Shown here in pieces: positions 9,358 through 20,700 of a DNA stretch of 64,000 nt (the first letter of the stretch is position 1; every line of letters begins with the position of its first letter). The notes below the pieces were generated by a model, which did not search any database, was not told the origin of the DNA, and was given only the letters and a program-made list of their open reading frames with translations. The position numbers and the translations under genes were made by a program. Source of the stretch: Closterium sp. NIES-65 (lineage: Eukaryota > Streptophyta > Zygnematophyceae > Desmidiales > Closteriaceae). Where the stretch lies: the NCBI GenBank assembly GCA_948144175.1, contig CANXME010002464.1, positions 62,001 to 126,000 of the forward strand, written 5' to 3'.

Positions 9358-12160
9358 GCTGCACGTCTTGCTGTGCGTCGCCACCTGCCTACCTCTGAGC
9401 GTGCGCACTTTAGCCAGTACAAGAGTGCTCAGACCTTGTACGACGCTGTAGTTGCGCGCTACTCCTCCCCTGCCACTGCTGCACTGAGCCGCCTCATGCT
9501 ACCGTACCTCTTCCCTGACCTTGCTGCCTTTCCCACAGTCGCTGACCTCATTACGCACCTTCGCACTAGTGACACTCGCTACCGCGCTGCCCTTCCTGCT
9601 GAGTTCTGCGCCAAGAACCCCCCCCCCATGTACATCACCCTCTACTACATAGTCACCCGGCTCCCTGACTCCCTTCGCGTAGTCAGGGACCACTTCCTCT
9701 CAGTTTGCCCCACCACTCTCACCGTTGACCTCCTCGAGAAGACCCTCCTAGCAGCATAGAAGAGCATAGTAGCTGTAGGAGCTTCTCGTGGTGACCCTCG
9801 CACCCCCATCTTTGAGGGGTGTTCCCCCTCCCCCCTTTTGCCCTCTGTTGCCTCTACTGCTATGGGCGACCTCGTTGGTTTCGAGTCGGTCGGCGCTGCG
9901 TCTCCCCCGAGCGAGAGACGCCGCACCGGCAAGGGCAAGGGGGGCAAGGGTACTGGAGGGGCTGGCGGGGGTGGCGGAGGTGGCGGTGGAGGCAGTGGAG
10001 GGGGTGGGGGTGGTGGTGGGAGTGGTGGCAGGGGTGGAGGTGTCGGTGGCGGCAGTGGAGGCGGAGGCGGCGGCAGCGGTGGCGGTGGGAGCTGAGGTGG
10101 CGGAGGTGGCGGCGGTGGAGGAGGCAGCAGCGGAGGAGGTGGAGCTAGTCGGGGTGGCGCTGCGCAGAGGGTCGGCTTCGGTGGTGGTCAGCGCCAGCAG
10201 CAGCAGCGCACTCGTGACATCCCCCCCCCCTCAGCAGCTCCGTGAGTGGTACGCTGCACGCCAGCGGGGTGGGGGTACTGGTCCGTGCAGCTACGTCCTA
10301 CGCACCGGCGACCGCGCGGGTGAGCAGTGCGGGGGTGCGCACTCCACCCAGCGCTGCTTTGGCCGCCTGACGGACGCTTGGTGTCACCAGTTTCCTGAGG
10401 CCACTGAGATCCCCCGCTCAGGCGAGCTGTCTAGGGCGGGAGTAGCTGTCTTTGACCTTGACTTTGATGCTATTCTTGCTGCCATGTATGCTGTAACTAC
10501 TAGTGATGAGGGTGACTGTTACCGGTGTTTTCCGCCCGACCCGGGCATTGAGACTGCTGCTCTAGGTACTGGTGAGGCTGCTGCTCTAGGTGCTAGCGAG
10601 GCTGCTGCTCTAGATGCTAGTGCGTCTGCTACCTCACGTGCTGGTGAGTCTGCTCTCTCAGGTACTGCGTCGGCTTCAGCCTCCCACACCTTCACCCTTG
10701 ACTCAGGGGCTTCTCGCTCCTTCTTTCGAGACCGCACCATACTCACGCAGCTTGGTCGGCCAGTTGCAGTCTCTCTGGCAGACCCCTCTGGGGGTCCTGT
10801 CCTTGCTCACTTCTCCACTGTCCTCCCGTGTGCGGCGGCCCCCTCTGGCACCCTATCTCGTCTTTACCTCCCCTCGTTCTCTACGAACTTGGTGAGTGGT
10901 GCTGACCTACAGGATGCGGGGGTTCACCAGTTCACTCCTGCGAGCCAGCGGGTGACCCACTGCACGGACACTCAGACGGGCCGACACTTGGCCACGTTTA
11001 CACGTCGGCCGGGGTCGAGCCTGTACACACTGAGCACTGAGTCTCCTCCGGTCACTGCGTCTGGTCAGGTAGCTGCGTCGGGTCAGGTGTTTGCTGCAGC
11101 GTCCAGGTCTGGTCCTGAGTCTGCCCCCTACTCGTGTGGCCTCCTGTCTCACGAGACTCTCCTCTGGCACCACCGCCTTGGTCACCCCTCCCTGCTTCGT
11201 CTCCGAGGCATCGCCTCCCGTGTCCTTGTCTCTGGTCTTCCCTGGTCCCTCCCTCCCCTACCTCCGGGGCCTGCCCCTACCTGCATCCCCTATGTCGAGG
11301 GGCGGCAGCGGGCTGCCCCTCACTCCTCCCAGTTTCCTCCGACAGAGGCCCCGCTGCAGACGCTTCACATGGACGTGTGGGGCCCCGCCCGCGTCCGTGG
11401 ACAGGGTCACGAGCGCTACTTCCTGCTTGTGGTTGTTGACTACTCGCGTTACACCACAGTCTTCCCCTTGCGCAGCAAGGGTGATGTCACTGAGGTGTTG
11501 ATCGACTGGATCCGCGCAGCTCGTCTCCAGCTGAGGAAGAGTTTTGGCTCGGACTTTCCTGTTCTGCGTCTGCACTCTGACAGAGGCGGAGAGATCTCCT
11601 CTGGCCTTCTGCGAGCCTACTGTCGTGCACGAGGCATCCGCCAGACCTTCACGCTTCCGGACTCTCCACAGCAAAATGGGATTGCTGAGCGCCGCATTGG
11701 CATGGTCATGGACGTCGCCCGTACGTCCATGATGCATGCGGCTGCCCCTCATTTTCTGTGGCCGTTTGCGGTTCGGTACGCGGCGCATCAGATCAACCTT
11801 CAGCCAAGGGTCTCCATGCCGGAGACCTCCCCAGCTTTGTTGTGGACGGGGAAGGTTGGCGATGCGTCTGTGTTCCGTGTCTGGGGATCTAGGGTGTTTG
11901 TCCGCGACTTGTCTGCGGACAAGCTGTCCCCTCGTGCTGCTCCCTGCGTCTTCCTTGGCTTCCCCCCTGATACGCCAGGGTGGCAGTTCTACCACCCCAC
12001 CTCTCGCCGAGCTCTGTCCTCCCAGGACGTCACGTTTGACGAGTCGGTCCCCTACTACCATCTTTTCCCCTACTGCACTCCGTCCCTCCCCCCGCCACCG
12101 CTCTTCCTTGTGCCAGGTCCCCCCCCCGGTAGACCCCCTTCCCCCTCAGGTGTGTCCTAG
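9358..12160 (+). pseudogene. gag-pol: Second gag copy, protease and integrase of element A
   Basis: Gag restarts at a point equivalent to about 7956 and runs to protease (LDSGASRSFF near 10700), then integrase. Integrase has the HHCC finger (LLWHHRLGHPS ... CIPYVEGR, one Cys apparently replaced by Tyr), core blocks HMDVWGPA, LHSDRGGE and SPQQNGIAERR, and the C-terminal VFLGFPP region. Lesions: TAG near 9758 (GAG in relatives), TGA near 10094 in the Gly-rich tract, a C-run frameshift near 10205-10214, and TAG at 12158-12160 (CAG in relatives). The Cys/His motif (QCGGAHSTQRCFGRL) is intact here. Many silent and replacement differences from the first copy show the two are not a fresh duplicate of each other. 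Confidence 0.87.
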
Positions 12161-14890
12161 GTAGACACAGTCGAGCTTGTCGAGGTCGCTGGTGACTCTT
12201 GTGCTGCTGGGGGTGCTGAGCCTGGGGGTGGTGAGTCTGAGGGTGCTACGACTGGGGGTGCTGAGCCTGGGGGTGCTGAGTCTGGGGGTGCTGAGCCTAG
12301 GGGTGCTGAGTCTGGGGGTGCTGAGCTTGGGGGTGCTACGACTGTGGGTGCTGAGCCTGGGGGTGCTACGCCTGGAGGTGCTGCGCCTGGGGGTGAGGAG
12401 CCTGAGGGAGCTGGACCTGCTCGTGTGGCGTCTGGCAGTGCTGGGCCTGGCGGTTCACCGGGTGCTCCGTCTAGACGGGAGCCACTCTCTCCACAGGAGG
12501 TGCATGAGTGGTTTGCCCGGCGCTGGAGACGTGCGGCTGGAGCTGGAGGTCCTTCGGCTACTGAGGGTGCTGGTGCCACGGGTCTCGGAGGTGCTCGTAC
12601 AGGGAGTACTGGAGCTGCTGGGCCTACGGGTAGTACTGGAGCTGGGGCCATTGCGTCGTCTCGTGGTCCGACTGGAGCTGGAGCTGCTGAGGGTGTTGGC
12701 GCTGAGAGTGCTGCTGGCGGTACTGGAGGCAGTCCTGCTGGGGGTGCTACTGGTGTTGCTGGAGGTCCTGGAGCTACTGGAGCTGCTGGGGGTACTGGAG
12801 CTGGAGGTGCTGCTGGCGCTGGTGCTACCACTGGGGGTACTGGTGCTGTCCCTACTGTGTCTGGAGTCGCTGAGCGGCCTCGGCCGTACTTCGTTCCGCT
12901 CCTTGAGCAGGTTCTTGGTCTCCCGCCTTCTACTGGTCCTCCTCCGTTAGAGTGTCCACAGCCTGTCCCGTCGCAGTTACAGTTACAGGCGACCTCCCCA
13001 CTGCCCGCTCCTTCTCCTTACACTGGTCCTACTGGGGGTCTTGCTGAGCGTCCTGAGCCTGCGTCTCGCCCTGCGTCGCCTGTCCGTGCTGCTCGCACTA
13101 GTGGTCGTGGCTCGCGTCAGCGTCCTCCTCCTGTCCCTGGCATGCACCGGATGTCTCTGCGTCCATCCACTGCTCCTCTGCATGCCCCTTTACCTTCTCC
13201 TCCTGAGTCCTCTCTTCCTGCTCTTGCTGACCCGGAGTTGGACTCTCTTCGTGCGGCGAGTCCTACTGTCACGCGTCTACTGGCTACTGTTGTCACTACC
13301 CCTTCCTTTGAGTCCACTGCTGGGTCTGCCCTAGTTGCTGAGCTCGTCGACTTTGCTGCTCGCTGTCGTCTAGACTACGCTGCTAGTCTTGTTGCTGAGT
13401 CTGAGTTTGTCTGTCCTCCGTCCGTCGGGGGTGAGTGTGCCCTTGGCACGGACGTCCTTGAGGACAGGCAGGATGAGTTCCAGTGTTTGGCTGCTGCTTC
13501 ACCTCATCTCGTGTCCGTACTGCTTACCCCTGAGGGAGACCCGGATGCACTTGACATCCCGACTCCGCGCTCCTACGCTGAGGCGATAGAGGGTCTCTAC
13601 TCTTCTCAGTGGCAGGCAGCTATGGACGCAGAGATGGCTTCCTCGAAATCCACAGGCACCTACGTTGACGAGGTTCCCCCGCCTGGGGCGAACATCGTCA
13701 GTGGCATGTGGATTTTCAGGGTGAAGCGGCCGCCGGGTTCTCCGCCTGTCTTCAAGGCGCGTTACGTGGCTCGTGGCTTCAGTCAGCGGCAGGGAGTTGA
13801 CTACTTTCAGACCTTCTCTCCCACCCCAAAGATGACCACTCTTCGGGTACTGCTGCACATAGCTGCTCACCGTGACTACGAGCTGCACTCTCTTGACTTC
13901 AGCACTTCTTTCTTGCAGGGCAGCCTGCACGAGGAGATCTGGCTGCGTCGCCCACCTGGCTTCATTGGGTCCTTTCCTCCCGGCACCCAATGGAGCCTCC
14001 GGCGGCCAGTCTACGGTCTCCGCCAGGCACCGCGTGAGTGGCACGACACACTGAGGACTACACTTGCGGCTCTTGAGTTTGCTCTGTCTACTGCCGACCC
14101 GTCGCTGTTTTTGCGCACCGACACTTCTTTGCCGCCGTTCTACATCCTCGTGTACGTCGACGACTTAGTCTTTGCCCCAGCTGACACTGCTGGACTCGCC
14201 CACGTGAAGTCCGAGCTGCAGAAGAGACACACGTGCACAGACCTGGGTGAACTGCGCAGCTACCTTGGCTTGCAGATCACCCGGGACAGAGCACGCCGCA
14301 CCATTACCCTTACTCAGTCACACATGGTGCAGCAGGTCCTTCAGCGCTTTGGCTTCACGTACTCCTTGCCTCAGGCCACTCCTCTGCCTACTCGCCACTC
14401 ACTCTCAGCTCTGCCTTCGGATGAGTCCGTTGATTCGAGTGGCCCGTACCCAGAGCTTGTTGGCTGCCTCATGTACCTGATGACCTGCACTCGACCTGAC
14501 CTTGCATACCCTCTTAGCATTCTCGCACGCTATGTTGCTCCTGGGAGACACAGATGTTACTTAGCTGCAGCGAAGAGGGTGTTGCGCTACTTGTGCAGTA
14601 CGTCGGGCATGGGGCTTGTGCTTGGAGGGCAGAGTCCAGTGGTCCTCACTGGGCACGCAGACGTTTCTTGGGCTGACGACCAGGCTACGCAGCGGTCGTC
14701 ACAGGGTTACACCTTCAGCCTTGGTTCCGGCTATGTTTCGTGGCGGGCTACCCGCTCGTCTTCTGTTCTCGGCTCCAGTTGTGAGGCTGAGATCTACGCG
14801 GGGGCCATGGCTGCACAGGAGCTTTGGTGGCTCACCTACCTGCTGACTGACCTCGGAGAGCTGCTCGTTCTCCTTCCGTGCAGTACGTAG
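12161..14890 (+). pseudogene. pol: Reverse transcriptase and RNase H of element A
   Basis: This is in the same frame as the integrase part but separated by the TAG at 12158. It begins with a repetitive Gly/Ala/Glu/Pro linker (15-bp GGTGCTGAGCCTGGG-like units, about 12200-12420) and further Gly/Ala-rich sequence. Reverse transcriptase starts near 13620: GMWIFRVKR, KARYVARGFSQRQG, LDFSTSFLQG, and ILVYVDDLVFA near 14146. RNase H starts near 14640 (LTGHADVSWADD). A one-base deletion near 14858 relative to element C shifts the frame and ends this ORF at 14890. Confidence 0.9.
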
Positions 14891-15132
14891 ACAACAAGGC
14901 CATGCTGGCCTTGTGTCGAGAGCAGAGACTGGAGCACAGAACGAAGCACATTGCTCTTCGCTACTTCCTTGCTCGTGAGCTACAGCAGCGTGGTCAGTTG
15001 CGTCTTGCGTACGTGGCCTCTGAGGCCAACACTGCTGATATCTTCACCAAGGCACTTGCGCCTTGTGATCATCAGCGCTTCTGTACTCAGCTGGGTCTTG
15101 TGCCTGCCTTGCCTCACTTGCTCACCCCTTGA
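14878..15132 (+). pseudogene. pol: RNase H C-terminal part of element A after frameshift
   Basis: This reads YVDNKAMLALCREQRLEHRTK and continues through NTADIFTKALAPCDHQ to a TGA at 15130-15132, matching the C-terminus of elements C, D and E. It is displaced from the upstream frame by the deletion near 14858. Confidence 0.85.
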
Positions 15133-15339
15133 CCTTGTTTGTACTGTTACATATATATATACACCTGCTCTTGCTTGTCTAGCCTTATATATATTTGTAA
15201 TCCTGCATGTGAACTGGCCTTGTGGCCTTGAACTTGTGCTTGGAATGTGTGGTGACTTTGTGATCCACCCTGAGCTTACTTTGCTTTGCTTCATTGGTCT
15301 TGTGACCCCTTGTTCTCCCCCACTTTGCCTATGGGGGTG
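15133..15339 (+). other. 3' untranslated region and polypurine tract of element A
   Basis: About 200 bases are conserved among A, C, D and E: TA dinucleotide stretches, a CCTGCATGTGAACTGGCC block, TGATCCACCCTGAGCTT, and a terminal ATGGGGGTG directly before the LTR. The last block is the likely polypurine tract. Confidence 0.8.
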
Positions 15340-15465
15340 TGTCAGATTTATATGACATAGCTGCTGTAGGCTATAGTGGGGTAGCACATATGGGGTACAG
15401 CTTTCTAGGGTTTGTACTTGTACCCAACTTTCCCATAGTCATTCTCATTCTCGTTCAATTTCTCA
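15340..15465 (+). repeat. 3' LTR of element A (126 bp)
   Basis: TGTCAGATTTATATGACATA ... TTTCTCA with TG...CA ends. It shares the box GTAGGCTATAGTGGGGTA and a TACTTGTACCCA block with the LTRs of C, D, E and F. Confidence 0.9.
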
Positions 15466-15627
15466 AGCATCAGCAGCAGGGGCAGGAGAGGCACTAGAAG
15501 TGAGGTCAAAGTGGGAGAGACCGTCTGCCCTATCGCACTGTAGGAAAAGCTGCAGGTCATCTACCCAGACGTCAAAGTCAATGGCCCGACCCTCAGCGTC
15601 AAAAGCGAGGACACTGGGGGTAGCCAT
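15466..15627 (-). pseudogene. gag: gag N-terminal fragment of element B
   Basis: ATG at 15627 (minus) gives the family Gag start and 54 codons matching elements A, C, D and E through the SASPAPAADA block. It ends abruptly at the junction with A's LTR. Confidence 0.85.
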
Positions 15628-16540
15628 GACAGCAGTAGACTAGCAGCGCGAGCAGTAGGCTAAGGGCAGTGTAGTGGTAGAGGTGCTGCTCTTACCGGGC
15701 AGGCGAGAAGGACCGAGGCCCGCCGGCAGGAACAGGGCCACGACGGCAGTGACCGGGTGTAGCGGACAGGGCGGCTCGGACGGCTCGGTGGCCCGGCGGC
15801 TCGGCAGCAACAGCAGCTCGGCGGCTCGGCGATTCGGCGGCTCGGGCGGCCGAGCAGCTCGGCGGCTCGGGCGGCTCGGGCGGCTTGGCGGCTCAGGCGG
15901 CTCGGGCGGCTTGGCGGGAGCGGCGGCTCGGTAGCTCGGGCGGCTCGGCGGCTGCAGGGACAGTGGCAGCTGCTGCTGCAGGGACGCAGCGGCGGCTGTT
16001 GCTGCAGAGACTGTGGCGGCCGCTGCTGAAGGGACGACGGCGGCGGCCGCTGCTCCAGGGAAGGCGGCGGCCGCTGCTATAGTGGGCGACGGCGGGCCGC
16101 AAAAAGGGGGGGGTCGTAAGGGGCCGCACGAGGGGTCGTAAGGGGCCGCTAAGGGCGGCGCGAGGGGCCGCAAGGGTGGCGGCGGGGCCGAGGAGCGGCG
16201 CGAGGGGCCGCAAGGGCGGCGCGCGGGGCCGACGAGAGGCGTGAGGGGCCGCAAGGGCGGCGTGCGGGGCCGACGAGAGGCGCGCGGGGCCACAAGGGCG
16301 GCGCGCGGGGCCGACGAGTGGCGCTCGGGGCCGCAAGGGCGGCGCGCGGGGTCGACGGGCGGCACGAGGGGCCGTAAGGGTGGCGCGCGGGGCCGTAAGG
16401 GCGGCTCAAGGGGCCGCTAAGGGCGGCGCGACGGTAGGGAGGGCACTCGGGGCGCGACTCGGGCAGGGGCGAAGCGCGCTCCGGGCTGGAAAAAAAAAAT
16501 TATCGAGGTGGGCCCTAGAGAGCGTTCCCACTAGGGAACC
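15628..16540 (-). repeat. GC-rich minisatellite leader of element B
   Basis: Untranslated leader built of degenerate GC-rich repeats: GAGCCGCC-type units nearest gag (about 15760-15960) and GGCCGCAAGGGCGGCGC-like units further away (about 16100-16440). Long open frames here arise from base composition and have no recognisable product. Confidence 0.75.
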
Positions 16541-16553
16541 TGCTCTGAAACCA
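16541..16553 (-). other. Primer-binding site of element B
   Basis: The minus strand reads TGGTTTCAGAGCA directly after the LTR end CA, close to the initiator-Met tRNA type site TGGTATCAGAGC common in Copia elements. Confidence 0.75.
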
Positions 16554-16678
16554 TGTGAAGAATGAAACGAGGAATGATTGAACTGAGCAGCATGAGAAGT
16601 ACAAGTACCAGACCCTAAAGTGTTGTACCCCATATAAGCTACCCCACTACAGCCTACACAGACTATAGTGTATGAACA
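16554..16678 (-). repeat. 5' LTR of element B (125 bp)
   Basis: On the minus strand TGTTCATACACTATAGTCTG ... TTCTTCACA, with the shared box GTAGGCTGTAGTGGGGTA and ATGGGGTACAACACTT. Closest to the LTR of remnant F. Confidence 0.85.
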
Positions 16679-16681
16679 AAT

Positions 16682-16809
16682 TGTCAGATTTATATGACAT
16701 AGTTGCTGTAGGCTATAGTGGGGTAGCACATATGGGGTACAGGTTTTCTAGGGTTGTATTTGTACCCAATCTTTCCTTAGTCATTCCATTCCTGTTCTTC
16801 AGTTTCACA
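16682..16809 (+). repeat. 5' LTR of element C
   Basis: TGTCAGATTTATATGACATA ... CAGTTTCACA, identical to 23841-23968, preceded by CAAAT. Confidence 0.97.
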
Positions 16810-16827
16810 TGGTATAGAGCAGGTTCC
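16810..16827 (+). other. Primer-binding site of element C
   Basis: TGGTATAGAGCAGGTTCC follows the LTR with no spacer. It is a one-base-deleted form of the initiator-Met tRNA type site TGGTATCAGAGC. Confidence 0.8.
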
Positions 16828-17759
16828 CTGTGGGAACTTCGCCTAGGGCCCACCGAAGCGCGCCCCGAGGCGCGCGATTCTTTTTTAGCGACCCTCCGAG
16901 TCGCCCTGTCCCCTTGTGGCCCCGCCGCCCTTCAGACGCGGCCCCGCCACCCCTTCACGCGGCCCCGCCACCCAGTCGCGGCCCCGCCACCCAGTCGCGG
17001 CCCCGTCGCCCAGTCGCGGCCCCGCCGCCCGTTCTGATCGCGGCCCCACCGCCCAGTCGCGGCCCCGCCACTTCGTCGCGGCCCCGCCGCCCAGTCGCGG
17101 CCCCGCCACTTCGACGCGGCCCCGCCATCCCTTCGCGGCTCCGCCGCCTTTCTGCGGCCCGACCACCGCCCTACCAGCGGCCGTCCCGCCGCCCTACCTG
17201 CGGCCCTACGCCGCCTCATCTGCGGCCCACCCGCCGCCCTACCCGCGGCCCTTCGCCGCCCTACTCGCGGCCCTTCGCCGCCCTACTTGCGGCCAGCCGC
17301 CGCCCTACCTGCGGCCCACCTGCCGCCCTATCAGCGGCCCGCCCGCCGCCCTACCTTCGCGGCCCAGCCGCCTTACCTACACGGCCCAACAGCACCCGAG
17401 CCGCCCGGAGCAACCGAGCCGCCCGGAGCCGCCGAGCCGCCCGGGAGCCGCCGAGCCGCCCAGCAGCAGCCGAGCCGCCCGGGAGCAGCCGAGCCGCCCA
17501 GGAGCCGCCGAGCCGCCCAGCCGCAGCCGAGCCGCCCAGCCGCAGCCGACCCTGAACCTGACCCGCCCTGCACCCGAGCCGCCCAGCCGAGCCGCCCTGC
17601 GCCCGAGCCGCCCAGCAGCCGAGCCGCCCAGCACCCGAGCCGCTAGGTCGCTGAGCCGCCTTTCTGCATACCTACACGACCTGCCCTGCCTGGTGAGCAC
17701 AGTCCCACTGACACTGCGAGCTCTTTCCCTGCTGCTTGCACTGCGTCGCTGTCGTCGCC
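16828..17759 (+). repeat. Minisatellite leader of element C
   Basis: Untranslated leader. About 16910-17390 is a tandem array of ~19-24-base GC-rich units (GGCCCCGCCACCCAGTCGC and CTACCTGCGGCC variants). About 17390-17645 is GAGCCGCC-type repeat. About 100 less repetitive bases precede ATG 17760. All frames are open over long stretches because of composition; no product is recognised. Confidence 0.8.
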
Positions 17760-20700
17760 ATGGCTACCCCTAGTGTCCTCGCTTTTGACGCTGAGGGTCG
17801 CGCCATTGATTTTGAGGTCTGGTTAGACGACCTGCAGCTGTTCTTACAGTGCGACAGGGCTGACGACCTTTCTCTCTTTGATCTCACCTCTGGCGCCTCT
17901 CCTGCTCCTGCTGCTGATGCTGATCCCGCTGTCCGCTCTAAGTGGGCCACCCGCGATGCTGCTGCACGTCTTACTGTGCGTCGCCACCTCCCTACCTCTG
18001 AGCGTGCGCACTTCAGTCAGTACAAGAGTGCTCAGACCTTGTACGACGCTGTAGTTGCGCGCTACTCCTCCCCTGCCACTGCTGCACTGAGCCGTCTCAT
18101 GCTTCCCTACCTCTTTCCTGACCTCTCTGCCTTTCCCACTGTCGCTGACCTCATTACGCACCTCCGCACTAGTGACACTCGCTACCGCGCCGCCCATCCT
18201 GCTGAGTTCTGCGCTAAGAACCCCCCCCCCATGTACATCGCTCTCTACTACGTAGTCGCGCGCCTCCCTGACTCCCTTCGAGTCGTCAGGGACCACTTTC
18301 TCGCAGTCTGTCCCACCACCCTCACCGTCGACCTCCTCGAGAAGGCCCTCCTCGCAGCGGAGAAGAGCATAGTCGCTATAGGTGCTTCTCGTGGTGACCC
18401 TCGCACCCCCATCTTTGAGGGGTGCTCTCCTTCCCCCTTGCTGCCCTCTGTTGCCTCTGCTGCTGCTGCCGACCTGCTTGGTTTTGAGTCGGTCGGCGCG
18501 GGGTCTGCCCCTAGTGGGAGACGTCGCTCCAGCAAGGGCAAGGGGGGCAAGGGCGCGGGTGGAGCTGGAGGGGGCGGTGGCGGTGGCGGCGGTGACATCG
18601 GAGGGAGTGGGGGTGGCGGCGGGACTAGTGGCGGGGGTGGTGGTGGTGGTGGCAGCAGCGGCGGAGACGGTGGTGGTGGTGCCAGCGGTGGTGGTGGAGG
18701 CAGCGGCGGAGGTGGAGGCGGCGGAGGTGGAGGCGGTGGAGGCGGCAGCGGAGGAGGCAGTAGTGGTGGAGGGGGTGGAGCTGGTCGGGGTGGTACCCAG
18801 CAGCGTAGCGGCGGTGGTGGTGGCCAGCGCTCGCAGCGGCAGCAGCAGCAGCGCTCTCGGGACATCCCTTCGCCTCAGCAGCTTCGTGAGTGGTACGCTG
18901 GGCGTCAGAGGGGTGGGGGTACTGGTCCCTGCACCTACGTTCTTCGTTCCGGCGACCGCGCGGGTGAGCAGTGTGGGGGTGCCCACGCCACCCAGCGCTG
19001 CTTTGGCCGCCTGACGGACGCCTGGCGTCAGCAGTTCCCTGGGGCTAGTGAGATCCCTCGCTGGGATGAGCTTCTCAGGGCTGGTGTAGCGATCTTTGAT
19101 CTTGATTTTGATGCTATCCTTACTGCTATGTATGTTGTGGATTATAGTGAGGAGAATGAGGGTTACCGCTGTTTCCAACCCGACCCGGGCATTGGTACTG
19201 CTGCGCCAGGTGCTTGTGAGGCTGCTGCTCTAGGTGCCAGTGCGTCTGCGCTCTCAGGTACTGGTGAGACTGCGCTCTCAGGTACTGAGTCGTCCTCGTC
19301 CTCCCTCACTTTCACACTTGACTCCGGAGCTTCTCGCTCCTTCTTTCGAGACCGCACTACCCTTACGCCGCTCGGCCGGCCGGTTGCAGTCTCCCTTGCT
19401 GACCCCTCTGGGGGTCCTGTCCTGTCTCACTTCTCCACTGTCCTCCCGTGTCCGGCTGCCCCTTCGGGCACCCTGTCGGGTCTGTACCTTCCCTCGTTCT
19501 CTACGAACTTGGTGAGTGGAGCGGACCTGCAGGATGTGGGTGTTCACCAGTTCACTCCTGCGAGTCAGCGGGTGACCCACTGCACGGAGGCACGCACAGG
19601 CCGACACCTGGCCACGTTCTCGCGTCGGCCGGGGTCGAGTCTCTACACCCTGACCGTTGAGTCTCCTCCTGTCCCTGCGTCTGATCAGGTGGCTGCGTCG
19701 GGTCAGGTACTTGCTGCTGCGTCCCGGTCAGGTCCTGAGTCTGCCCCCTGTTCTTGTCGCCTCCTGTCTCACGAGACTCTCCTGTGGCACCACCGTCTTG
19801 GCCACCCCTCCTTGCCCCATCTTCGGAGCATGGCTTCCCGTGTCCTTGTCTCTGGTCTTCCCCAGTCTCTCCCTCCTCTCCCCTCCGGGCCAGGACATTC
19901 CTGTGTCCCCTGTGTCGAGGGTCGCCTCCGGGCTACTCCTCACTCCTCCCACTTCCCCCCGACAGAGGCTCCCCTGCAGACGCTTCACATGGATGTGTGG
20001 GGCCCAGCCCCCGTCCGTGGGCAGGGTTACGAGCGCTACTTCCTGTTGGTGGTTGACGACTACTCGCGTTACACCACAGTCCTCCCCTTGCGCAGCAAGG
20101 GTGCGGTCACTGAGGTGCTGATCGACTGGATCCGCGAGGCTCGTCTCCAGCTCAGGAAGAGCTTCGGCTCGGACTTTCCTGTTCTGCGTCTGCACTCTGA
20201 CAGAGGCGGAGAGTTCTCTTCTCGCCTTCTGCAAGACTACTGTCGTGCACGGGGGATCCGCCAGACCTTCACGCTTCCGGACTCACCACAGCAAAATGGG
20301 ATTGCTGAGCGCCGCATTGGCATGGTCATGGAGGTCGCTCGTACGTCCATGATGCATGCGGCTGCCCCCCATTTTCTGTGGCCGTTTGCGGTGAGGTACG
20401 CGGCGCATCAGCTCAACCTTCACCCCCGGGTCTCTCGGCCTGCGATGTCCCCAGCCTTGCTGTGGACGGGGAAGGTTGGCGATGCGTCTGTGTTCCGTGT
20501 CTGGGGATCTCGGGCGTTTGTCCGCGACTTGTCTGCGGACAAGCTGTCCCCTCGCGCTGCTCCCTGTGTCTTCCTTGGCTTCCCCACTAACGCCCCAGGG
20601 TGGCAGTTTTACCACCCCTCCTCTCGTCGTGTTCTGTCCTCCCAGGACGTCACGTTCGACGAGTCAGTCCCCTTCTACCGTCTCTTCCCCTACCGCACTC

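Larger units (their letters stand above)
1..15465 (+). mobile_element. Copia element A, 5'-incomplete, with nested insertion and internal duplication
   Basis: This is a Ty1/copia LTR retrotransposon read on the plus strand. Its 5' LTR and primer-binding site lie left of the window. Visible in order: GC-rich leader, start of gag, foreign element N (320-7870), rest of gag and protease, a second copy of gag-protease, integrase, reverse transcriptase, RNase H, 3' untranslated region, polypurine tract and 3' LTR (15340-15465). Integrase precedes reverse transcriptase, which defines Copia order. It is dead: interrupted by N, an extra base near 8227, TAG codons near 9758 and 12158, a TGA near 10094 and a one-base deletion near 14858. 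Its 3' LTR ends directly against the gag of inverted element B, so A probably inserted into B. The 3' target duplication would be AGCAT (15466-15470); its partner is outside the window. Confidence 0.9.
15466..16678 (-). mobile_element. Copia element B, 5' end only, inverted relative to A
   Basis: Minus-strand remnant consisting of 5' LTR (16554-16678), primer-binding site, GC-rich leader and the first ~160 bases of gag. It is cut at 15466 by the 3' end of element A. The missing remainder is expected left of element A, outside the window. Element C sits at its outer LTR border (C's target duplication CAAAT includes the terminal CA of B's LTR in plus-strand reading). Confidence 0.85.

Noticed and set aside
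15640-17555. Long Pro/Ala/Arg-rich open frames on both strands of the element leaders
   Set aside because: They are open in several frames at once because of GC-rich tandem repeats lacking stops, have no recognisable domain, and lie between the primer-binding site and gag.
18248-18865. Antisense Pro-rich open frame opposite the Gly-rich Gag tract
   Set aside because: It is the complement of GGN repeats; the same artefact appears opposite gag in A, D and E and carries no independent motif.
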